Source: Kitasatospora phosalacinea (GTDB taxonomy: Bacteria > Actinomycetota > Actinomycetes > Streptomycetales > Streptomycetaceae). Taken from it: a stretch of DNA of 43,442 nt. Position 1 is the first letter of the stretch, and each line of letters begins with the position of its first letter. The stretch spans positions 1 to 43,442 of the forward strand of contig NZ_JNYE01000105.1 in the NCBI RefSeq assembly GCF_000717185.1, in the 5' to 3' direction. This document shows positions 32,541-41,314 of this stretch, piece by piece. A program made the position numbers and the translations under genes. The notes below the pieces were generated by a model. That model worked only from the letters and a program-made list of their open reading frames with translations. It had not been told where the DNA came from and did not search any database.

Positions 32541-33839
32541 TCACGCGAGGGCGAAGTGGCGCAGCCACAGGTAGAGGGCCGAGACGGCGACGGTGACGGC
32601 GGTGACGGGGAGGCCGTAGCGGGTGAAGGTCCAGAAGCTGATGGGCTGTCGGTTGCGTTCGGCGATGCCGAGGACGACGACGTTGGCGGAGGCACCGATG
32701 GCGGTGGCGTTGCCGCCGAGGTCGGCGCCCAGGGCCAGGGCCCACCAGAGCACCGTGCCGTAGGGCTGGCCGACGGTGTGGGCGAGGTCGGCGGTGATGG
32801 GGGCCATGGTGGCGACGTAGGGGATGTTGTCGACGACGCCGGACAGGATCGCGGAGGCGACCAGCAGCAGCATGACGGCGCCCAGCGGGCTGCCGCCGGT
32901 GGCGTCGGCCAGGGCCTCGGAGACGGTTTCGATGACGCCGGTCTCGATGAGGGCGCCGACCATGACGAACAGTCCGGCGAAGAAGGCGAGGGTCGGCCAC
33001 TCGACCTCGGCGAGGACGTCCTTGACCTCGGCCTTCGAGATCGCGACCAGGATCCCGGCACCGAGCAGGGCGACCACGGACGGCGCGTAGTGGACGACGG
33101 GGTGCAGGACGAACCCGGCGATGACGAGGGCGAGGACGGCCAGGCCCTGGGCGAGCAGGCGGCGGTCGTGGATCGCCTCGCGCTCGTTGAGGGCCATCAC
33201 CTCGGCGGCGCGCCGCTCGTCGTAGGTGAAGTGCGCGCGGAACAGGAAGCGGCACATCACCAGCAGGACGGCGGTCAGGACGACGGCGAGCGGGGCGAGG
33301 TGGACCAGGAAGTCGTTGAAGTTCAACCCGGCCCGGCTGGCGATGATGATGTTCGGCGGGTCGCCGACCAGGGTGGCGGTGCCGCCGATGTTCGAGGCGA
33401 AGACCTCGGCGATCAGGAACGGCGCGGCCTTCAGTCCCAGGCGCTGGCACACCAGCAGCGTGACGGGGGCGACGAGGAGCACGGTGGTGACGTTGTCCAG
33501 CAGCGCGGAGGCGGCGGCGGTGATGACCACCAGCATCGCCATCACGCGGAAGGGTTTGGCACGGGCGCGTTTGACGGACCAGACGGCCAGGTACTCGAAC
33601 AGGCCGGTGCGCTTGAGGACACCGACGATCATCATCATGCCCATCAGCAGGAAGATGACGTTCCAGTCGATGCCGGAGTCGGTGGAGAAGAACGCGGCTT
33701 CGTCGTCGGTGGCGCGGAGGGCGAGCATCGCGGCGGCGCCGCCGAGGGCGGCGGCGACGCGGTGGACCCATTCGGTGATGATCAGGACGTAGGCGGCGGC
33801 GAAGACCGCCAGCGCCGCCCAGGCGTGCCAGTCGTTCAC
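32541..33839 (-). CDS. ArsB/NhaD-superfamily membrane permease
   Basis: The 432-residue protein has about 11-12 helices with the ion-transporter superfamily motifs: LDNVTTVLLVAPVTLLVC, SNIGGTATLVGDPPNIIIAS, and the second-half repeats SGVVDNIPYVATMAPI and ADLGGNATAIGASANVVVLG. Members move arsenite, Na+/H+ or carboxylates; the substrate here cannot be decided. GTG 33839 overlaps the stop of the CBS gene (GTGA). With the CBS and CPA1 genes upstream it forms a three-gene operon, suggesting ion or pH homeostasis rather than arsenic export. Confidence 0.88.
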   Translation of the reverse strand: MNDWHAWAALAVFAAAYVLIITEWVHRVAAALGGAAAMLALRATDDEAAFFSTDSGIDWNVIFLLMGMMMIVGVLKRTGLFEYLAVWSVKRARAKPFRVMAMLVVITAAASALLDNVTTVLLVAPVTLLVCQRLGLKAAPFLIAEVFASNIGGTATLVGDPPNIIIASRAGLNFNDFLVHLAPLAVVLTAVLLVMCRFLFRAHFTYDERRAAEVMALNEREAIHDRRLLAQGLAVLALVIAGFVLHPVVHYAPSVVALLGAGILVAISKAEVKDVLAEVEWPTLAFFAGLFVMVGALIETGVIETVSEALADATGGSPLGAVMLLLVASAILSGVVDNIPYVATMAPITADLAHTVGQPYGTVLWWALALGADLGGNATAIGASANVVVLGIAERNRQPISFWTFTRYGLPVTAVTVAVSALYLWLRHFALA

Positions 33840-34309
33840 GAGGCCCCCAGGAGTCGGTGCAGCAGGTTCGAGGCGGTGATCACGCCGAGCAGCCGTCCGG
33901 TGGCGGCCGTCCGGCTGCCGGGGGGCCGCTCCACGACGGCGACCAGCGGGCTGCGGGTGCGGGCCATCAGCGCGGCGACCTCCACCGCGGTGTCCTCGGC
34001 GTCGGCGACCGGCGGCGCGGGCGCGTCCTTGGGCAGGCACTCGCGCACCCGCACCCCGGTCAGCTCCTCGCAGAGCCGGTCGGCGTGCGCCTCGTCGATC
34101 ACCGCCGCCAGCGAGGGGTCCTCGATGACGTAGCCGGGGACGAGCAGGCGCACGAGCTGGGAGGCGGGCAGCACGGCGCGGGGCGCACCGGGGCCGTCGA
34201 CGACCAGCACGCCGGGCAGTCGGTGCTCGGCCAGCAGCCGGGCGGCGTCCAGGGCCTGGTCGTCCAGGGCGACGGTGGGGAAGGGTTCGGCGAGGTCACG
34301 TGCGCGCAT
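33836..34309 (-). CDS. CBS-domain protein
   Basis: The 157-residue protein is a CBS pair: the first (RARDLAEPFPTVALDDQALD ... LPGVLVVDGPG) and second (DTAVEVAALMARTRSPLVAV ... GRLLGVITASNLLHRLLG). Such pairs bind adenosine nucleotides and gate associated transporters. ATG 34309 lies 14 bases inside the CPA1 gene, and its stop overlaps the permease start, so it is produced together with both and likely regulates one of them. Confidence 0.9.
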   Translation of the reverse strand: MRARDLAEPFPTVALDDQALDAARLLAEHRLPGVLVVDGPGAPRAVLPASQLVRLLVPGYVIEDPSLAAVIDEAHADRLCEELTGVRVRECLPKDAPAPPVADAEDTAVEVAALMARTRSPLVAVVERPPGSRTAATGRLLGVITASNLLHRLLGAS

Positions 34310-35537
34310 CGGGCGCCTCCGGGGTGCGGGTGCGGGGCTGTGCCGGGAGCGGGGCCGCTCCGGGCTCGGGTTCGTCGACGTGGAAGAGGCGGGCGATCGG
34401 GACGTCGGTGCTGGAGTGCACGACGATCGAGGCGGCGATGCACACCGCGATCAGCGTGTAGGCCCGCTCGCCCTGCGGGATTCCTGCTTGCAGGACGAGC
34501 AGCCCGTAGACGACGGAGGCGAAGCCCTTGGGGCCGAACCAGGCCGCCACCAGCTGCTCGCGCCGGTCGATCCGGGAGCGCACCAGGGAGAGCAGCAGCG
34601 AGGCGGGGCGGATCAGCACGATCGCCAGCAGCACCGCCGCGTACCCGCCCGGCGGCAGACTGCCGAACAGGTGCGGGGTGAGCAGGGCGCCGAAGACCAG
34701 CAGGGCGGCGAACTTCGCCAGTTCGGCGAGGGCTTCGCCCAGCGGTTCGAACGACGTCTTCGACTCGGGTGCGACGGAGGCGAGGACGGCTCCGGCGGAG
34801 AACGCGGCGAGGTAGGGGTTGGCGTGGGTGAGGTGGCAGGCCGCGTACAGGATCACGCCGCAGGCCAGCGGCAGCAGCGGCTGCAGCTTCGTCTCCGCGC
34901 CCAGCCCGGGCACCCGCACCAGGGCGTTGACCGCGAGCGGCAGCACGACGCCCAGGGCCAGGCCGCCGACGAGTTCCAGGCCGATGGCGGGCAGCGACGC
35001 CTCGAAGTCGGGCGAGGCGGGACCGGCCGCGGCGATCAGCACCAGCACCACCGGCAGCGCCAGCCCGTCGTTCAGCCCGGACTCGACGTTCAGCAACCGC
35101 CGCAGCCGCGCCGGGACTTCCTTGCGGCCCACGATCGCCGAGGCGAACACCGGGTCGGTCGGTGCCAGCACCGCACCCACCAGGAACGACGTCGTCCAGT
35201 CCAGCCCGACCAGCAGGTGCGCCACCAGCGCCATCCCGACGAACGCCAGCGGCATGCCCAGGCCCAGCGCCCGGGCGGGGTCGCGCCAGGCGGCGCGCAG
35301 CGCGGGGAAGGCGACGTGCATGCCGTCGGTGAACAGCACCGCGAACAGCGCCAGGTCCGCGGTGACCGCGACGACCGGGCTGTTCGGGGCGACGTGGATC
35401 AGGCCCAGGAAGCCGTCGCCCGCCAGGGCGCCCGCGGCGAGGAACAGCAGGGAGGTGGAGAGCACGGTGCGGGCGGCCAGGCCCGACAGCAGGACCGCGA
35501 CGAGCAGCGCGGCCCCGAACACGACGACGAGCACCAC
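34296..35537 (-). CDS. CPA1-type cation:proton antiporter
   Basis: The 413-residue protein has about 12 helices with the NhaP/CPA1 signatures: VGAVLAPTDPVFASAIVG (the unwound TDP segment) and RLLNVESGLNDGLALPVV (the Asn-Asp ion site). A short hydrophilic tail lacks an RCK domain. It exchanges Na+ or K+ for protons at the cell membrane. Tandem GTG codons at 35537 and 35534 are both possible starts. It is the first gene of the operon with the CBS protein and permease. Confidence 0.9.
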   Translation of the reverse strand: MVLVVVFGAALLVAVLLSGLAARTVLSTSLLFLAAGALAGDGFLGLIHVAPNSPVVAVTADLALFAVLFTDGMHVAFPALRAAWRDPARALGLGMPLAFVGMALVAHLLVGLDWTTSFLVGAVLAPTDPVFASAIVGRKEVPARLRRLLNVESGLNDGLALPVVLVLIAAAGPASPDFEASLPAIGLELVGGLALGVVLPLAVNALVRVPGLGAETKLQPLLPLACGVILYAACHLTHANPYLAAFSAGAVLASVAPESKTSFEPLGEALAELAKFAALLVFGALLTPHLFGSLPPGGYAAVLLAIVLIRPASLLLSLVRSRIDRREQLVAAWFGPKGFASVVYGLLVLQAGIPQGERAYTLIAVCIAASIVVHSSTDVPIARLFHVDEPEPGAAPLPAQPRTRTPEAPDART

Positions 35538-35889
35538 GAAGGGAACCCCCGGATCGGCTGGGGAACAAGAGGGCTGTCCCCTTGCTCGCCGACCAGGCTT
35601 CCCGGCACACCGGGAGTGACTTTATACGACTCTTACGGCTCCTTGACAGACCCTTTGCGGCCAACACGGCCGGGCAGCCGCCCGCACGGCCGCCCGCACA
35701 GCCCCTCGCCGCCGTCACCGCCACCGGCTACGATCGCCGCCAGGTGAGCCGGGAAGCCTGGTCGGCACGAGGACCCCCTCATGCCCGGAGACCCGATGCC
35801 CCCTCACCACGCCCTTGCCATCCCGCCGTTCCGCTGCCGGCTTCCGGCCGGTGGCCGGTGAACCGCCCCGGCACACCGCACCGCCTGCC
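35538..35889. other. Divergent intergenic region
   Basis: Contains an AT-rich pocket (TTTATACGACTCTTAC near 35621) unusual in this window, a small CCCGG-CACA-CCGGG hairpin at 35600-35613 and no supported gene. Confidence 0.5.
35621..35648 (-). promoter_or_regulatory. Candidate promoter of the antiporter operon
   Basis: On the minus strand TGTCAA (35648-35643), a 16-base spacer and TATAAA (35626-35621) point toward the CPA1 start 84 bases downstream. The -35 match is poor and the -10 good. The plus strand at the same place carries TTGACA, but without a matching -10. Confidence 0.35.
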
Positions 35890-36146
35890 GACCGCCCTGC
35901 ACCGCCGCCCCGGCCGGTTCGTCGTCGACCTCGCCGGGGTGAACTCGCTTGCTGCGAGCGAGGCCCGGGCACTCGCTGTCGGCCTGCGCGCAGCGCTGCG
36001 GGCGCACACCCCGACCGTGGTCCGCGGCGCCGCCCGGCCGTCCGGCAGGTCCTACCGCCCTCGGAGTGCCGGTCGCCGCCGGGATGCGGGAGCCCGGCCG
36101 CGCCTACGGCCGGGCGGCGGCTTCGGAGCGCCGTCCGTCGAAGTGA
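35890..36146 (+). pseudogene. STAS-domain fragment, deleted and frameshifted
   Basis: One frame reads RRPGRFVVDLAGVNSLAASE and continues through LRAALRAHTPTVVRG, the core strand-helix of a STAS protein. Near 36040-36060 coding character moves to another frame, GVPVAAGMREPGRAYGRAAA, which ends ERRPSK and TGA at 36144-36146. The N-terminus and about 20-30 residues around the break are missing. It is the second STAS remnant in the island. Confidence 0.6.
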
Positions 36147-36208
36147 CAGGTCGTCAACGATCCCGGCGGAGCCGACCACCCGGGTTGCCGAGTGAGGAGA
36201 CTGCACCG

Positions 36209-38134
36209 GTGAGCACCCCACCCGGCACCACCGGCCACGCCCGCCCCGCACCGCGGCCCGGCCCCCGCGCCGCCACCAGCGCCACCAGCGCCACCAGCGC
36301 CGCTCCGCCACCGGGCGGGCACATGGTGGTCTGCGGCGGCGACGCGCTCGCCCACCGCCTGGCGGTCGAACTCGCCGACCGCTACGGGCAGCGCGTCGTC
36401 GTGCTCGTCCCCTCGCTGCTGCACGGCCACGGGCCGAGGATCGCCGCGCTCGCCGCCGACCCGCAACGCACCGTGGAGGTCGTCGAAGCGGGCGAGATCG
36501 ACGAGGCGGCCCTGGCCGCGGCCGGTGTCGAGCGCGCCGCCGCGCTCGCCCTGACCTCCGAGGACGACCAGGCCAACCTGCACGCCGCCCTGCGCGCCCG
36601 CCGCCTCAACCCGGACCTGCGCCTGGTGGTGCGGGTCTTCAACCGGCGCCTGGGCCGACGCGTCGAACAGCTCCTCGACCGCGCCGTCCTGGCCCGCCAC
36701 CCCGGCCTGTCCGCCGCCGCGCTGGAGGCGTCCACCACCGTGCTGTCGGCCTCCGCCACGGCCACCCCCGCCCTGGTCGCCGCCGCGCTCGGCGGCCGCT
36801 CCCACGCCCTGCACATCGACGGCCGCCTGCTGCGCGTCGCCGAACTCGACCCCGGCGCCCGCCCCGAGGGCACCGAACTCGCCGTCCTCGCCGCCCCGCC
36901 CCACCCCGGCGCCGACCCCGCCGACCACCTGCTGCCCGACCCCGGCACCGTCGGGGCCGACCGGCCCCGCGCCGTCCTGGAACTCCTCGGCCGCGCCGAA
37001 CCGCCGCCCCGGCCCCGCCGCCGTCCCGCCCTCGCGGGCCTGCCCCTGGCCGACCTGTTCACCCCGCGCCTGCGCTGGGCGCTGGCCGCCCTCACCGCCC
37101 TGGTCCTCGCCCTGACCACCGCGAGCTGGCGGCTCACCGGCCGGCCCCCGCTGCACGCCGCCTGGCTCGTCGTCCTCGACGTCCTGGGCATCGCCGACCC
37201 CGCCGAGGACGCCGGACCGACCGGCAAGACCCTGCAGATCGCCTCCGCGGTCGCCGGGATGCTCCTGATGCCGTTCCTGATCGCCCTGGCCCTGGAGGCC
37301 CTCGGCACCTTCCGCACCGCCACCGCCCTGCGCCGCCCCCCGCGCAACCTGTCCGGCCACGTCGTCCTGGTCGGCCTCGGCCGGGTCGGCAGCCGCGTCC
37401 TGGACCGGCTGCGCGAACTCGACGTCCCCGTCGTCTGCGTCGACCGCGACCCCACCGCCGCCGGTGTCGCCCGCGCCCGCACCCACGACGTCCCCGTGGT
37501 GATCGGCGACGCCACCCAGGACGGCGTCCTCGACGCCGCGAAGGCCGGCCGGGCCCGCGCCCTGCTCGCCCTCACCAGCGACGACGGCACCAACCTCGAA
37601 ACCGCCCTCGCCGCCCGCGAGTCCGACCCCCGCCTGCGCGTCGTCCTGCGCCTGTTCGACGACGACTTCGCCGGCGACATCTACCGCGCCCTGCGCGACT
37701 CCTACCCGCACGCCGAGACCCGCAGCCGCAGCGTCTCCTTCCTCGCCGCCCCCGCCTTCGCCTCCGCCATGATGGGCCGCCAGGTCCTGGGCGCCATCGC
37801 CGTCGGCCGCGAAGTCCTGCTCGTCGCCGCCCTCGACACCACCGCCAACCCCCACCTGTCCGGCCGCACCGTCGCCCGGGCCCACCGCCCCGGCGCCTGG
37901 CGCATCCTGGCCCTCGACCTCGCCCACCCCGACCGGCGCAGCCCCGACCTCGCCGACCCCTACACCACCACGCCCGAACTCCTCTGGAACCCCGACCCCG
38001 CCCGCGTCCTGGCCGACGGCGACCGCGTCGTCGTCGCCACCACCCGCGAAGGACTCAGCCACCTCACCACCGGCCGGACCCCCGCGGTGGGCCGACAGCG
38101 ACCACCCCACCGGCACCCGGGACGGCCCGGGTGA
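36209..38134 (+). CDS. Double-RCK (TrkA-N) NAD-binding protein with two membrane helices
   Basis: The 641-residue protein has two Rossmann RCK domains (about 38-165, MVVCGGDALAHRLAVELAD; and about 381-500, HVVLVGLGRVGSRVLDRLRE) separated by two membrane helices (about 288-305 and 340-362) and a re-entrant-like loop. The loop reads WLVVLDVLGIADPA, not the TxGYGD filter of K+ channels, so it may conduct poorly, be a regulator, or have another selectivity. GTG 36209 follows GAGGAG at proper spacing. A Thr/Ser-Ala repeat (TSATSATS) forms its N-terminal tail. Divergent from the CPA1 operon across the STAS remnant. Confidence 0.85.
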   Translation: MSTPPGTTGHARPAPRPGPRAATSATSATSAAPPPGGHMVVCGGDALAHRLAVELADRYGQRVVVLVPSLLHGHGPRIAALAADPQRTVEVVEAGEIDEAALAAAGVERAAALALTSEDDQANLHAALRARRLNPDLRLVVRVFNRRLGRRVEQLLDRAVLARHPGLSAAALEASTTVLSASATATPALVAAALGGRSHALHIDGRLLRVAELDPGARPEGTELAVLAAPPHPGADPADHLLPDPGTVGADRPRAVLELLGRAEPPPRPRRRPALAGLPLADLFTPRLRWALAALTALVLALTTASWRLTGRPPLHAAWLVVLDVLGIADPAEDAGPTGKTLQIASAVAGMLLMPFLIALALEALGTFRTATALRRPPRNLSGHVVLVGLGRVGSRVLDRLRELDVPVVCVDRDPTAAGVARARTHDVPVVIGDATQDGVLDAAKAGRARALLALTSDDGTNLETALAARESDPRLRVVLRLFDDDFAGDIYRALRDSYPHAETRSRSVSFLAAPAFASAMMGRQVLGAIAVGREVLLVAALDTTANPHLSGRTVARAHRPGAWRILALDLAHPDRRSPDLADPYTTTPELLWNPDPARVLADGDRVVVATTREGLSHLTTGRTPAVGRQRPPHRHPGRPG

Positions 38135-38361
38135 GGTCGTGCGTGCCGCGGGGGCGTCCGAGTCCTCTCCGGCACCGCCGAAGCAGCCGGGCACATCTGA
38201 GCGCAACCCGCGGCGGGCGAGGCGCGCCGGGCCCGGCCGCGGCGCGTACGGCGGAGCAGCGCGGAGGGCGGGCCGGTGCCGCTGCTCGTGGCCGGGGCCA
38301 CCCGCGCCGTGCCGGCGAGGAGGGCGTGTGCGGCCAGGGCGGGGAGAGGGTCGGCGCCGGG

Positions 38362-39738
38362 TCAGCAGCCGCCGGTGGGGGAGCAGGACGGGCCGGAGGG
38401 GCCGGTGCCGAGGGTGATCAGCTGGGGGGCGGCGGGGGCGCCGCAGCAGCCGTCGTTCTGCTCCTCGGCGGGTGCGTCGTAGAGGCCGGCGCCGCCGCAG
38501 ACGCCCGTCTCGGGGAGGGTGAGTTCGACGCGGGCGGCGGCCTCGTGGTCGCCCGCGAGGGCGGCGGCCACCGAGCGGGCCTGTTCGTAGCCGGTGAGGG
38601 CGAGGAAGGTCGGGGCGCGGCCGTAGGACTTCATGCCGACGAGGTAGGCGTCCTGCTCGGGGTGGGAGAGCTCGGCGGCGCCGTGGGGGTAGACGGTGCC
38701 GCAGGAGTGCTGGTTGGGGTCGATCAGCGGGGCGAGGGCGACGGGGGCCTGGAGGCGGTCGTCGAGGCCCAGGCGCAGTTCGGTGAGGAAGGACAGGTCG
38801 GGGCGCAGGCCGGTGAGGACGACGACCTCGTCCAGGCCTTCGGTGCGGGTGCCGTCCTCGGCGACGAGGGTGAGGCGGCCGTCGGCGGACGGTTCGACGG
38901 CGGCGGTGCGGAAGCCGGTGAGGGCGGTGGCGTGGCCGTGCTCGACGGCGGCCTTGGCGGCGAGGCCCAGGGCGCCGCGGGCGGGGAGCTGGTCGGCGGT
39001 GCCGCCGCCGTAGGTGGAGCCGGTGAGGCCGCGGCGCAGCACCCACACCGCGTGGGTGCCGGGCTCCTGCTCCGCCAGGTCGGCGAGGGCCGCGAGGGCG
39101 GTGAACGCGGAGGCGCCGGTGCCGACGACGGCGGTGCGCTTGCCGGCGTGGCGGGCGCGGACGGCGGGGTCGCGCAGGTCGGGGACGCGGTAGGAGATGC
39201 GGTCGGCGGCGGCGCGCTCGCCGAGGGCGGGCAGGCCGTCGGCGCCGAGCGGGTTGGGGGTGGACCAGGTGCCGGAGGCGTCGACGACGGCGCGGGCGAG
39301 GAGGCGTTCCTCGGTGCCGTCGGCGCGGGTGACGTGGACGGTGAAGGGCTGCTGCTCGCGGTCGGCGTCGACGATGCGGTCGCGCCCGGCGCGGGCGACG
39401 CCGGTGACGCGGGCGTCGTAGCGGACGTGGCGGCCGAGGGCGTCGGCGAGCGGCTGGAGGTAGCGGGCGACCCAGTCGCCGCCGGTCGGGTACGCGGCGC
39501 CGTCGGGCCGGGTCCAGCCGGTGGGGGTGAGCAGCTTCTCGGCGGCGGGGTCGACGACCTCGGCCCACGGGGAGAACAGCCGCACGTGCGACCAGCCGCG
39601 GACGGCGGTGGCGGCCGACGGCCCGGCTTCGAGCACGAGCGGTTCGAGGCCGCGCTCCAGCAGGTGGGCGGCGGCGGCCAGGCCGATCGGTCCGGCGCCG
39701 ATCACGAGGACGGGCAGGCCGGTGGTGTCGGAGGTCAT
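38362..39738 (-). CDS. arsO: ArsO-like flavoprotein monooxygenase of arsenic locus
   Basis: The 458-residue protein has an FAD motif (VLVIGAGPIGLAAAAHLLE) and an NAD(P) motif (RTAVVGTGASAFTALAAL), with TGLRPD late in the chain, as in flavin monooxygenases named ArsO in streptomycete ars clusters. Its tail holds five cysteines (GVCGG, DGCCG, PSCSP, GGC-end), unusual for the family and able to bind As(III) or another soft metal. ATG 39738 follows GAGGAGAG. It diverges from arsR1 over a region with the ArsR palindrome, so it is probably arsenic-inducible. The precise reaction is not established. Confidence 0.85.
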   Translation of the reverse strand: MTSDTTGLPVLVIGAGPIGLAAAAHLLERGLEPLVLEAGPSAATAVRGWSHVRLFSPWAEVVDPAAEKLLTPTGWTRPDGAAYPTGGDWVARYLQPLADALGRHVRYDARVTGVARAGRDRIVDADREQQPFTVHVTRADGTEERLLARAVVDASGTWSTPNPLGADGLPALGERAAADRISYRVPDLRDPAVRARHAGKRTAVVGTGASAFTALAALADLAEQEPGTHAVWVLRRGLTGSTYGGGTADQLPARGALGLAAKAAVEHGHATALTGFRTAAVEPSADGRLTLVAEDGTRTEGLDEVVVLTGLRPDLSFLTELRLGLDDRLQAPVALAPLIDPNQHSCGTVYPHGAAELSHPEQDAYLVGMKSYGRAPTFLALTGYEQARSVAAALAGDHEAAARVELTLPETGVCGGAGLYDAPAEEQNDGCCGAPAAPQLITLGTGPSGPSCSPTGGC

Positions 39739-39848
39739 GGCGGTTCTCTCCTCTTCGCGCTGGGCGGTGCGGCCTCGCCGCGACCCGCCTGATTCGACGG
39801 ACGTCGATGTGCTGTCGGCTCCGACCTTGCCCGCTGGATCGATGGATG

Positions 39849-39868
39849 TCAACATAGACGTATGTCGA
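39849..39868. promoter_or_regulatory. ArsR-type operator between arsO and arsR1
   Basis: TCAACATA and TATGTCGA are inverted eight-base arms (one mismatch) spaced by four bases. The right arm covers the first arsR1 start codon (39862-39864), so a leaderless transcript or use of ATG 39877 is likely. ArsR-family operators commonly have this size and A/T-rich arms. Confidence 0.65.
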
Positions 39869-40221
39869 ATTCGAGGATGGAGTTGCCGGTGCTCGCGCCG
39901 GAGGCGGTGCCGTGCTGCCCGCCGCTGACCTCGGCGGAACTCTCCGAGGCGGACGCGGTCACGATGGCCGCGATGTTCAAGGCGCTCGGCGACCCGGTGC
40001 GGCTGCGGCTGTTCTCGAAGGTCGCCTCGCACGAGGGCGGCGAGGCGTGCGTCTGCGACATCCAGGACGTCGGCGTCTCCCAGCCGACCGTCTCCCACCA
40101 CCTGAAGAAGCTCCGCGAGGCCGGACTGCTCGCCTCCGAACGGCGCGGCACCTGGGTGTACTACCGCGTCGAGCCGTCCGTCCTCGCGGGCCTGGCCCAG
40201 CTCCTCGACCTCAACCGCTGA
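39862..40221 (+). CDS. arsR: ArsR-family arsenic-responsive repressor 1
   Basis: The 119-residue winged-helix protein has the metal-site motif ACVCDIQDV (Cys63, Cys65), close to the ELCVCDL box of As(III)-sensing ArsR, plus Cys18-Cys19 near the N-terminus that may supply further ligands. The DNA helix is VSQPTVSHHLKKLREAGLL. It is divergent from arsO and its 3' end overlaps that of acr3 by 11 bases tail to tail. Confidence 0.92.
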   Translation: MSNSRMELPVLAPEAVPCCPPLTSAELSEADAVTMAAMFKALGDPVRLRLFSKVASHEGGEACVCDIQDVGVSQPTVSHHLKKLREAGLLASERRGTWVYYRVEPSVLAGLAQLLDLNR

Positions 40222-41314
40222 CCCGCCCCGCGGCGAACTTCCTGCGCCAGGCGAGGGAGACGTACACCAGGGCGATCAGCACCGGGACTTCGATCAGCGG
40301 GCCGACGACGCCCGCGAGGGCCTGGCCGGAGGTGACGCCGAAGGTGCCGATGGCCACCGCGATGGCGAGTTCGAAGTTGTTGCCCGCGGCGGTGAACGCG
40401 AGCGTGGCGGTGCGGTCGTAGCCGAGGCCGAGGCCCTTGCCGAGGGCGAAGGTGCCGAACCACGTGAGCGCGAAGTAGGCGAGCAGGGGGAGGGCGATGC
40501 GGGCGACGTCCAGGGGCTGCGAGGTGATCGTCCTCCCCTGGAGGGCGAACAGGATCACGATGGTGAACAGCAGGCCGTACAGGGCCCAGGGGCCGATCTT
40601 CGGCAGCAGGTCGCTCTCGTAGCGTTCGCGGCCGAGCTTCTTCTCGCCCAGGCGGCGGGTGAGGAATCCGGCGATCAGCGGGATGCCGAGGAAGACGACG
40701 ACGTTGAGGGCGATCTTCCCCATCGAGACGTCGAGGTGCTCGCCCTCGCCCAGGCCCAGCCAGCCCGGGAGCAGGTCGAGGTAGAACCAGCCCAGCACGC
40801 CGAACATCACGACCTGGAAGACGCTGTTCAGCGCGACGAGGACGGCGGCGGCCTCGCGGTCGCCGCAGGCGAGGTCGTTCCAGATGATGACCATGGCGAT
40901 GCAGCGGGCCAGGCCGACGATGATCAGGCCGGTGCGGTACTCGGGAAGGTCGGCCAGGAAGAGCCAGGCGAGGGCGAACATCACCGCGGGCCCGACCAGC
41001 CAGTTGATCACCAGCGAGGAGGCCATCAGGCGGCGGTCGCCGGTGACGGTGTCGAGCCGGTCGTAGCGGACCTTCGCCAGCACCGGGTACATCATGACCA
41101 GCAGGCCGAGCGCGATGGGCAGCGAGATCCCGCCGATCTCGACCTCGGCGAGGGCGTCGTCCAGTCCGGGGACCAGGCGGCCCAGCCCGAGGCCGAGGGC
41201 CATCGCGACCAGGATCCACACCGCCAGGTAGCGGTCGACGAAGGACAGCTTCCCGGCGACCGACGCCGCTTCGGGTCCGGTCGCGGGGTCGGGGACGGGG
41301 ACGGTGCGGGGCAT
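40211..41314 (-). CDS. acr3: ACR3-family arsenite efflux permease
   Basis: The 367-residue protein has about ten helices and the ACR3 landmarks: FVDRYLAVWILVAMALGLGL, MMYPVLAKVRYDRL, the conserved-Cys segment VGLARCIAMVIIWNDLACGD, and TAAGNNFELAIAVAIGTFG. It expels arsenite across the membrane by the proton motive force. Its ATG overlaps the stop of arsR2 by one base (TGATG), so the two form a bicistron. arsC diverges upstream, which is the usual arsR-acr3/arsC layout. Confidence 0.95.
   Translation of the reverse strand: MPRTVPVPDPATGPEAASVAGKLSFVDRYLAVWILVAMALGLGLGRLVPGLDDALAEVEIGGISLPIALGLLVMMYPVLAKVRYDRLDTVTGDRRLMASSLVINWLVGPAVMFALAWLFLADLPEYRTGLIIVGLARCIAMVIIWNDLACGDREAAAVLVALNSVFQVVMFGVLGWFYLDLLPGWLGLGEGEHLDVSMGKIALNVVVFLGIPLIAGFLTRRLGEKKLGRERYESDLLPKIGPWALYGLLFTIVILFALQGRTITSQPLDVARIALPLLAYFALTWFGTFALGKGLGLGYDRTATLAFTAAGNNFELAIAVAIGTFGVTSGQALAGVVGPLIEVPVLIALVYVSLAWRRKFAAGRVSG

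Noticed and set aside
32541..33839. Calling this permease ArsB because the ars genes are near
   Set aside because: It is co-translated with CBS and CPA1 genes, 5 kb from the ars island, and the island already has an ACR3 pump; the motifs fit the wider ArsB/NhaD superfamily only.
36104..39568. A 1154-codon minus-strand frame opposite the RCK gene
   Set aside because: Low-complexity Gly/Val/Arg composition and antisense to a gene with two RCK domains; not a real protein.
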